NCBI GenBank assembly: GCA_026396335.1
Contig: JAPLWZ010000156.1
Coordinates: forward strand, 1-11,070
Origin: Microcaldota archaeon
GTDB taxonomy: Archaea > Micrarchaeota > Micrarchaeia > Anstonellales > Anstonellaceae
Length of the DNA stretch: 11,070 nucleotides
Direction of reading: 5' to 3'
Translations under genes and position numbers: made by a program
Notes under the pieces: model-generated
What the model was told of the DNA's origin: nothing
Database searches by the model: none
The model's input: the letters and a program-made list of their open reading frames with translations, nothing else
Part shown: piece by piece, positions 6,833-11,070 of the stretch
Numbering within the stretch: position 1 is the stretch's first letter
Layout: every line of letters starts with the position of its first letter

Positions 6833-7232
6833 ATGGCACTCGCGGAATTTATTGTCTCATTCAGGGAAGTGTTCGAAATCGCCCTTATTGTAGGAATAAT
6901 GTTAGCTTGCCTTGAGAAGACGAAAAATGCGAAACACGCACGGCTCGTTTGGCTCGGGGTTGCGCTCGCGCTGGTTGCGAGTGTTGCAGTTGCATATGCG
7001 TTCGAAACGCTTGCAGGCGGCTATGAGGAACATGGTGGGCTGTTTGAAGCAGGCGTGTCTATTGCTTCTGGCTTGCTAGTGGGCGCGCTTGCCGCGATAA
7101 TGCTTTTTGACAAGGGGATGGGGAAGAGGCTGGAAGAGGGAATGAAGACAAAAGCAGGCGCGGCTGGCGGGCTTGGAATCGTGCTGTTTGCTTGTGAACG
7201 GCGTTGCAGAGTTTGCTGGACTTCACAGCTGA
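6833..7232 (+). pseudogene. Truncated FTR1-type iron permease remnant
   Basis: The first 120 codons match the N-terminal third of an FTR1/EfeU-like high-affinity iron permease: SFREVFEIALIVGIMLA (9-25) carries the REXXE iron-binding motif (Arg11, Glu12, Glu15), followed by further hydrophobic segments at about 39-56 and 75-92 and a charged loop. A complete FTR1 has about seven membrane helices and a second REXXE motif. After codon 120 (position 7192) the frame becomes Cys/Arg-rich and runs through the tRNA-Phe gene to a stop at 7390, which is not credible protein. A +1 frame resumes with hydrophobic-like VNGVAEFAGLHS and stops at 7230-7232, just before the tRNA promoter. This looks like a frameshift plus loss of the 3' half. 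The start has a strong AGGAGTGA (6821-6828), so the fragment may still be translated. No second REXXE is seen. Confidence 0.75.
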
Positions 7233-7244
7233 CGCCGAGTGAGC

Positions 7245-7253
7245 CTTTATTAA
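7245..7253 (+). promoter_or_regulatory. TATA box for tRNA-Phe
   Basis: CTTTATTAA is followed about 28 nt later by the first base of tRNA-Phe, the normal archaeal TATA-to-start spacing with only a few leader nucleotides. It lies 12 nt past the stop of the FTR1 remnant in its shifted frame. Confidence 0.65.
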
Positions 7254-7280
7254 CGTTTTTTATTACAATCCGTCTGCGGA

Positions 7281-7354
7281 GCCATAGTAGCTCAACCTGG
7301 GAGAGCAATCGGCTGAAGACCGATGTGTTGCTGGTTCAAATCCGGCCTATGGCA
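7281..7354 (+). tRNA. tRNA-Phe (anticodon GAA)
   Basis: The sequence folds as a full cloverleaf without an intron. Acceptor GCCATAG (7281-7287) pairs fully with CTATGGC (7347-7353). D stem GCTC pairs with GAGC around the loop AACCTGGGA. Anticodon stem ATCGG/CCGAT encloses CTGAAGA, giving anticodon GAA. The T stem GCTGG/CCGGC encloses TTCAAAT. The discriminator is A7354, and the following CAT shows that CCA is not encoded and must be added. It has its own TATA box and a T5 run a few bases downstream. Position 26 is A. Confidence 0.95.
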
Positions 7355-7360
7355 CATACA

Positions 7361-7365
7361 TTTTT
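7361..7365 (+). terminator. Oligo-T terminator after tRNA-Phe
   Basis: TTTTT follows the mature tRNA-Phe 3' end by 6 nt, a usual arrangement for archaeal tRNA transcription termination. If read-through occurs, the downstream hairpins and tRNA-Asn would be on the same transcript. Confidence 0.5.
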
Positions 7366-7377
7366 CCGAAGAAAAAT

Positions 7378-7434
7378 GGATGGACAGTAGAGCAGCAGCT
7401 CTACTGGATGGACAAATTGCAAAGCAATTTGGAC
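7378..7434 (+). repeat. Tandem hairpin element with GGATGGAC flanks
   Basis: Two perfect hairpins sit between the tRNA genes. Hairpin 1 pairs CAGTAGAGC (7385-7393) with GCTCTACTG (7398-7406), 9 bp with an AGCA loop. Hairpin 2 pairs AAATTGC (7414-7420) with GCAATTT (7424-7430), 7 bp with an AAA loop. Each hairpin is preceded by the same octamer GGATGGAC (7378-7385 and 7406-7413, a 28-nt step), and the second is followed by GGAC (7431-7434). Stem sequences are unrelated, so the conserved feature is structure plus flank, not stem sequence. The function is unknown. Possibilities are an RNA processing signal between tRNAs, a small structured RNA, or palindromic DNA repeats. Confidence 0.75.
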
Positions 7435-7440
7435 AATTAA

Positions 7441-7537
7441 GCCTCGGTAGCTCAGTCGGTAGAGCGATGGACTGTTAACTTCCTCGTAAGAGGAGGCAGC
7501 GATCCATAGGTCGCAGGTTCAAGTCCTGCCCGGGGCG
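7441..7537 (+). tRNA. tRNA-Asn (anticodon GTT), intron-containing
   Basis: Acceptor GCCTCGG (7441-7447) pairs with CCGGGGC (7530-7536) with one T-G wobble. D stem is GCTC/GAGC; position 26 is G7466, a possible Trm1 target. Anticodon stem ATGGA (7467-7471) pairs with TCCAT (7503-7507). T stem GCAGG/CCTGC encloses TTCAAGT. The discriminator is G7537, typical for Asn, and CCA is not encoded. The anticodon loop is interrupted after A37. Removing 7478-7501 gives loop CTGTTAA with anticodon GTT and a 73-nt mature tRNA. The gene starts 87 nt after tRNA-Phe. No clear TATA box lies 25-30 nt upstream, where the second hairpin sits, so it may depend on read-through from tRNA-Phe. Confidence 0.95.
7478..7501 (+). 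other. tRNA-Asn intron at position 37/38 (BHB)
   Basis: The 24-nt intron lies at the canonical archaeal position. It contains a hairpin, CTTCCTC (7479-7485) with GAGGAGG (7490-7496), closed by a GTAA loop. A bulge-helix-bulge can be drawn for the splicing endonuclease: 3-nt bulges TAA (7476-7478) and CGA (7500-7502) flank a 4-bp helix CTGT/GCAG (7472-7475 with 7496-7499, one G-T wobble). The predicted cuts after the second base of each bulge give exactly this intron. The bulge helix and the longest intron stem compete for G7496. Confidence 0.88.
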
Positions 7538-7558
7538 CTTTGATTACCAGCGTACGCT

Positions 7559-7604
7559 AAAGGAAAGAGAAAAATAAAGAAAAAGGAAAAAATAAGAAAA
7601 AGAA
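7559..7604 (-). terminator. Long T-rich terminator after the 585-aa protein gene
   Basis: The plus strand is almost pure A/G here, so the minus strand just past the stop of the large membrane protein gene is a series of T runs broken by C (T4-T6 repeatedly). Such T-rich tracts terminate archaeal transcription. It also separates this gene from the convergent tRNA genes. Confidence 0.6.
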
Positions 7605-7606
7605 AC

Positions 7607-9364
7607 TTAGGCAACCAGTTTCGCCTTGGTGATTACTCCGCTTATCACCTTGTTAGTGAATGTGGAGTTGCCAGACAGAAGCGACTTGGGAAGCTGCTTG
7701 CCCGCCTTCATGAACTGTGAGTATGCAGTCTGCCAGTCGGCATCCTTGAAGAACAGGTCAGCACCCTTGTTGAGCCACGGCGCGCCTGCGCCCACGTGCG
7801 AGTGCATCTCGTTTGGCGCTATGCCAAGCTTTGCGTGGTTGTCAATCAGGTAGCGGTGCATGGAGTTGATAAGGTCGTTTTTCTCACCAGTGGGAAGTGC
7901 ATCGAACTTGTCACCAAGCCGGTCATGCAGTATCTGCCTGCCAATGTGCCAGTAGCCGCCCTTGTCAGGAACCACGTAGTGGTCAGGGTAAGCGTGCACC
8001 ACCGGCGGCTTGATCGGCTGGTTTTCAATTATGCTTGGCTTTGTCGGCGTTTCCGTGTGACCGATCCCGAAGTACTTTACAACCGCTATCGGAACGACTG
8101 CCGCAGTGACTGCAGTGAGCCTTTTCCAGAAGCGGTATTTTGAGAGCGTGTCGGTTGCCTGCATGAAACCCTTGTTGATGTCATCTGCAATCTTCAGCGT
8201 TTTTTCGCCGAGGCCGACCCGCTTGTTGTAAACGTTATGGACCGACGCATCGATGCGGTCATGGTTTGCGTTGTACATGACCTGGTTTGCCATTGCGCGG
8301 GCAGTGTCCTTCCTTCCGGAGAGGTAACCGTGCATTTTGTCCATGATACCGTCAACTGCGAGGAACCTGCCTACTGCGCCGATTGCGCCTGCGAGGCCGA
8401 GTGCGAGCGCGCCTATCCAGCCGCCCAAAAACACGCCTACACCGAAAAGCGCAGCGCCAAGGAGTATCCTGCCCCATAAGTAGCCGCCGCTCCTGAGCTT
8501 GTCAGCCCAGAGGCGCCTGTTCTTGTGCTCATCGTGCAGCCGGGAGCTGACATCGTTGTAGACACTTTTTATCGCTTCAAGCTGCTTGTCTTTTATTTCA
8601 TCAACGTTGTTTCCGGTCTGAGAGTTCAGAATGTGCTTTGCGTATTCCACGAATTTTTTCTGTATGCCCTTTGCCTCTGACGTTAAGTTGCCATCCTTGT
8701 TTATCAGGTCAGAATCGTTGAGCCCGCCTGTTTTTGCCCTTCCGCGCAAGAATTTGATGCGGCTGTGGTTGCGCCACTTCTCGTTTGCGCGAAGAAGGCG
8801 CACATAGTTGGAAACGATTTTTTCTCTGTTGAATGAGGCTTCTGGCGCTTGCTGCTCATGCTGCTGCGTCCCAGTCTGCGCAGGCTGCTCATTCTGCTGC
8901 GTGTTGATTGCAGTTTGCTGTATTGTGCCGCCAAATCCAGTGAGGATTGCAGTGATTAATTCGAACTTTTGAACAGGATAAACACGCAATATTTTGGAAT
9001 GTATGCTGCTAAGCTCATCGATGACTGCCTTCTGCTGCATTTCATTGAGCTTGTTGATTTGCGTTGGGAAATAGTTCTTTGCGAACCTGTCGCCCTGGAA
9101 TTCTGCGATTCGGACAATCTCAGTAGTTTTACCTCTATTATTCGCGGCATTTTCAACTGCATAAAGATAGTAGGCATATGCCTTGTACATGTTCTCGACC
9201 GATTTTTCCATAGCAGTTGCTGAATTACCAGTCGAGTTTATGAAAAACAGATTGCTCGTGAGCCTGCCCTGTGCATCGGCAAAAAGCGGTTTCAGCGATT
9301 TGACTGATTCGAGAAGCAGCGCTTCATCAAGGACAGACACGCTTGCGCTTTTTTTAATAGCCAT
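7607..9364 (-). CDS. Unrecognised membrane protein with possible LysM-like C-terminal domain
   Basis: I do not recognise this 585-residue protein as a whole. In order it has: a helical N-terminal domain (about 1-145) rich in Tyr/Ala; a Gln-rich low-complexity linker (148-177); a charged, probably helical region (178-292); a Gly/Ala-rich hydrophobic hairpin (296-337) that could be two membrane helices; another charged segment; a third hydrophobic helix (416-434); a Pro/Thr-rich linker (437-457); and a compact C-terminal domain (460-585). In that domain HYVVPDKGGYWHIGRQIL (462-479) and the following LGDKF...LINSMHRYLIDNH resemble a LysM-type module, suggesting a surface or polymer-binding role. 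No signal peptide is obvious. ATG 9364 is chosen because GGTG (9371-9374) precedes it by 6 nt; a GTG at 9373 is in frame but overlaps that site. It is single-gene, with a TATA box at 9413-9420. Confidence 0.8.
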   Translation of the reverse strand: MAIKKSASVSVLDEALLLESVKSLKPLFADAQGRLTSNLFFINSTGNSATAMEKSVENMYKAYAYYLYAVENAANNRGKTTEIVRIAEFQGDRFAKNYFPTQINKLNEMQQKAVIDELSSIHSKILRVYPVQKFELITAILTGFGGTIQQTAINTQQNEQPAQTGTQQHEQQAPEASFNREKIVSNYVRLLRANEKWRNHSRIKFLRGRAKTGGLNDSDLINKDGNLTSEAKGIQKKFVEYAKHILNSQTGNNVDEIKDKQLEAIKSVYNDVSSRLHDEHKNRRLWADKLRSGGYLWGRILLGAALFGVGVFLGGWIGALALGLAGAIGAVGRFLAVDGIMDKMHGYLSGRKDTARAMANQVMYNANHDRIDASVHNVYNKRVGLGEKTLKIADDINKGFMQATDTLSKYRFWKRLTAVTAAVVPIAVVKYFGIGHTETPTKPSIIENQPIKPPVVHAYPDHYVVPDKGGYWHIGRQILHDRLGDKFDALPTGEKNDLINSMHRYLIDNHAKLGIAPNEMHSHVGAGAPWLNKGADLFFKDADWQTAYSQFMKAGKQLPKSLLSGNSTFTNKVISGVITKAKLVA

Positions 9365-9412
9365 CAATCCCACCCCATATTCATTATTGTTGTTTTATTA
9401 CCACACAAACTG

Positions 9413-9420
9413 TTTATAAA
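9413..9420. promoter_or_regulatory. Palindromic TATA box in the divergent spacer
   Basis: TTTATAAA is a self-complementary TATA box 49 nt before the start of the minus-strand 585-aa protein gene, predicting a leader of about 25 nt that contains its GGTG site. Because it is symmetric it could also fire rightward toward the 115-aa protein gene, although that would need a leader of over 100 nt. More local candidates for that gene are CTTTTAAG (9477-9484) and ATTTTTAG (9533-9540). Confidence 0.6.
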
Positions 9421-9576
9421 TGTTTGCACGAAGTTTACTTAACTGACACACTCCCGCCAATATGTCCGTTGAACTTCTTTTAAGGCTTTGTAACATTTCA
9501 GGCAAGAAGATTGTACAGGGCGGAAGGCATGTATTTTTAGCCTTGTGGCAGGATTATTTCCACGAGGTTGATGTTC

Positions 9577-9924
9577 ATGGCTGACAAGAAAAAAGACAAG
9601 GAAGAGCTTGATGCTAGCCTTCACGAAGAGGAAATTAAGATTTCAGAAATAGTGAACCGATTCAACACAGAGCTCATTTCGGAAATGAACGGAAAGCCCT
9701 ATCTTCTGGTGCTTGCCACTTTGCACGAAGTGGGCCGCGAGGGAGGCAAATCAAAGCTTGCCACCCAGTGGAACTGGAGAAGCAACATCAATGCCAGTAC
9801 CGAAGGAAGACCTGAAAAGGATGTTGAGGCTGGAAAAATCATGATGAAGTTCCTTACCGAGCGCATACCTGACGTAGTCAACCACCCAGAAGGCGGGATA
9901 AAGAAAAAGTACAACTTGGACTAA
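9577..9924 (+). CDS. Unrecognised small soluble protein
   Basis: I do not recognise this 115-residue protein. It begins with a Lys/Asp/Glu-rich tail (1-20), followed by a predicted helix EIVNRFNTELISEM (24-37), a hydrophobic stretch KPYLLVLATLHEVG (40-53), a Gly/Lys-rich loop and Trp/Asn-rich TQWNWRSNINAS (63-74), then a helix with KIMMKFLTERI and a basic C-terminus ending KKKYNLD. There is no signal peptide, membrane helix or metal motif. ATG 9577 is chosen because GAGGT (9564-9568) is 8 nt upstream; in-frame ATG 9571 and TTG 9568 are too close to it. It diverges from the 585-aa membrane protein gene and converges on enolase with a 19-nt gap. Real coding is supported by the ribosome binding site, the good frame length and its fit between neighbours. 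Confidence 0.7.
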   Translation: MADKKKDKEELDASLHEEEIKISEIVNRFNTELISEMNGKPYLLVLATLHEVGREGGKSKLATQWNWRSNINASTEGRPEKDVEAGKIMMKFLTERIPDVVNHPEGGIKKKYNLD

Positions 9925-9943
9925 TCTTGGATTGATTAGAAAA

Positions 9944-11070
9944 CTACAGTACAAGCCCGCTGTCGCGCGCGAAGCGGCCGCTGCCAAGCTCCTCCTCTAT
10001 CTGCAATAAGCGGTTGTACTTTGCCGTGCGCTCTGCGCGCGCGGGCGCGCCTGTTTTTATCTGCCCGCAGTTCAAGCCGACCGCAATGTCCGCAATAGTT
10101 GCATCCTCTGTTTCGCCTGAGCGGTGCGACACTACTACTCCGAGTCGTTTGCTTCTGCAAAGGAGTGCTGCATCATGCGCCTCAGAAAGCGTGCCTATCT
10201 GGTTCACTTTCAAAAGAAGCGCGGAAATCGAGTTGTGGCGCAGCGCGGTCTTTATCCTGTCCGAGTTTGATGCGTAAAAGTCTGTAAGTTGGCTTGCGGA
10301 AAGAGTCTTGCTGTCCACTTTGTACTTGTGCGACTTTGCATCGTAGAATGATGAGGATGCCGCGTCTATTGCCACGCGCATTTGTTTTCCGTAGCCGCAC
10401 TCGTCTATTGCGGATTCTATCAAATTAAGTGCGTCCTGTGCTGTTTTGCAGGGAGGCGCAAAGCCGCCTTCGTCCCCAAGGCCGGTTGCCGCTTTTCCGT
10501 ATTTCTTTGCCACTAGTGCGCCAAGCGCATGGTATGTCTCGCAACCTGCCTGGAGCGCGGATGCGAAACTGTTGAAGTAAAGAGGGAAAATCATGAACTC
10601 CTGTATTGCCAAACCGGAGCCTGCGTGCTTGCCGCCGTTGAGAACGTTCATCATGGGTGCGGGAATTTTCCTTCCGCCCATAAGAGAGTAGAGGCCGACC
10701 TTGCGCTCGTTTGCAGCGCACTGTGCGACTGCGAGGGATACTGCTGTGGTTGCGTTTGCGCCGAGCCTTGATTTGTTAGGAGTGCCGTCAAGCGCACAGA
10801 GAAGGGAGTCTACGGAGGATTGCCCAAGCGCCTCCTTTCCAAGAAGAATTGTGGTTATCTTGCCGTTCACGTTTGCAACTGCCTTTTTCACGCCCTTGCC
10901 GTTGAAACGGGTTCCACCGTCGCGAAGCTCCAATGCCTCGTGTATGCCCGTTGATGCGCCTGAGGGCGACGCTGCTCTGCCAAACCCTTTCTCAGACCAT
11001 ACGTCCGCCTGCACGGTCGGATTGCCGCGCGAGTCTAGGATTTCACGTGCGAGAACATGGGTTATTTTTG
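9944..11070 (-). CDS. eno: Enolase with internal 44-residue gap (5' end outside window)
   Basis: Enolase converts 2-phosphoglycerate to phosphoenolpyruvate in the cytoplasm. The frame is open to the window edge, giving 374 residues starting KITHVLAREILDSRGNPT; only a few N-terminal residues should be missing. Hallmarks (numbered from the first full codon) are SGAST (36-40), NGGKHA (144-149, His148), IQEF (Glu157, E. coli E168), GDEGGFAPP (Glu200, E209), AIDAASSSFYD (Asp235, D246), LLKVNQIG (Lys287, K342), SHRSGET (His315, H370) and IKTGAPAR (Lys338, K393). From Asp235 to Lys287 is 52 residues against 96 in E. coli. The missing part, at the junction Tyr265-Ala266 (about 10273/10274), should hold SIEDP (E290) and GDD (D317), two of the three Mg ligands. 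The frame is intact through the gap. It is either an inactive variant, a real divergence, or an assembly or strain deletion. The downstream intergenic gap has only a short T run. Confidence 0.93.
   Translation of the reverse strand, partial: KITHVLAREILDSRGNPTVQADVWSEKGFGRAASPSGASTGIHEALELRDGGTRFNGKGVKKAVANVNGKITTILLGKEALGQSSVDSLLCALDGTPNKSRLGANATTAVSLAVAQCAANERKVGLYSLMGGRKIPAPMMNVLNGGKHAGSGLAIQEFMIFPLYFNSFASALQAGCETYHALGALVAKKYGKAATGLGDEGGFAPPCKTAQDALNLIESAIDECGYGKQMRVAIDAASSSFYDAKSHKYKVDSKTLSASQLTDFYASNSDRIKTALRHNSISALLLKVNQIGTLSEAHDAALLCRSKRLGVVVSHRSGETEDATIADIAVGLNCGQIKTGAPARAERTAKYNRLLQIEEELGSGRFARDSGLVL

Noticed and set aside
7193..7390. Continuation of the FTR1 frame through the tRNA-Phe gene
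   Set aside because: The sequence becomes Cys/Arg/Ser-rich without membrane character and overlaps a complete tRNA with its own promoter, so it is read-through of a broken frame.
7385..7440. Hairpin pair as an H/ACA guide RNA (ACA triplets follow each stem)
   Set aside because: The stems are perfect and far too short, with no internal pseudouridylation pocket or K-turn.
7411..7440. Ten-codon reading frame ATGGAC...TAA over hairpin 2 (7409-7440)
   Set aside because: It is short, its sequence is fully explained by the palindrome, and there is no ribosome binding site with proper spacing.
7281..7537. Integrated mobile element using a tRNA attachment site
   Set aside because: No integrase gene and no second copy of a tRNA 3' end was seen in the window.
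7559..7604. A/G-rich low-complexity tract as a repeat or origin element
   Set aside because: It directly follows the minus-strand stop and is explained as a T-rich terminator; no repeated unit or origin box is visible.
9462..9584. A 40-codon plus-strand frame starting at ATG 9462 and overlapping the start of the 115-aa protein gene
   Set aside because: It has no ribosome binding site, overlaps candidate promoter elements and the downstream gene's start, and shows no recognisable family. It could be an upstream leader peptide but I cannot support it.

Overview
The window is archaeal. It carries an archaeal-type Cdc48 with tandem AAA domains, a free-standing Bud32 kinase of the KEOPS complex, a DUF357 protein, a tiny eL41 ribosomal protein gene, the archaeal/eukaryotic tRNA methyltransferase Trm1, a tRNA-Asn gene with a BHB-type intron, TATA-like boxes and GGTG/GAGG ribosome binding sites. 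Small single-copy genes, short spacers and degraded or streamlined enzymes would fit a DPANN-type archaeon (for example the Diapherotrites/Micrarchaeota side). That lineage guess is an inference from gene style only.

Layout. Positions 1-134 hold a promoter region. Positions 135-3760 (+) form a compact operon: cdc48, an M50-type membrane metalloprotease, bud32 and a DUF357 gene, with gaps of 18, 8 and 0 nt. A 37-codon eL41 gene with its own TATA box and a TTG start follows at 3825-3938 (+). A divergent EPSP-synthase-fold protein runs on the minus strand (3996-5252). Its promoter region of only 53 bp is shared with trm1 (5306-6397, +), which overlaps a CoA-binding-domain gene (6394-6798, +) by ATGA. 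Next comes a broken FTR1-type iron permease remnant (6833-7232), then tRNA-Phe(GAA), two perfect tandem hairpins with repeated GGATGGAC flanks, and the intron-containing tRNA-Asn(GTT). A large unrecognised membrane protein with a possible LysM-like C-terminal domain (7607-9364, -) and a small unrecognised protein (9577-9924, +) diverge from a palindromic TATA region. The window ends inside enolase (9944 to beyond 11070, -).

How the genes fit together. Much of the window serves protein quality control (Cdc48 with a C-terminal HbYX-like tail that could dock a proteasome, and a membrane protease) and tRNA/translation (Bud32 for t6A, Trm1 for G26 methylation, eL41, two tRNAs). The points most worth a second look are: (1) the enolase lacks about 44 residues between the equivalents of E. 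coli D246 and K342, the segment holding Mg ligands E290 and D317, while every other spacing and catalytic residue is intact; (2) the EPSP-synthase-like protein has lost or changed most family catalytic residues while keeping the fold's landmarks, suggesting a repurposed enzyme; (3) the paired hairpin element between the tRNAs; (4) the eL41 gene with a non-ATG start; and (5) the orphan divergent pair around 9400. No CRISPR array, transposase, integrase or known defence system was seen.
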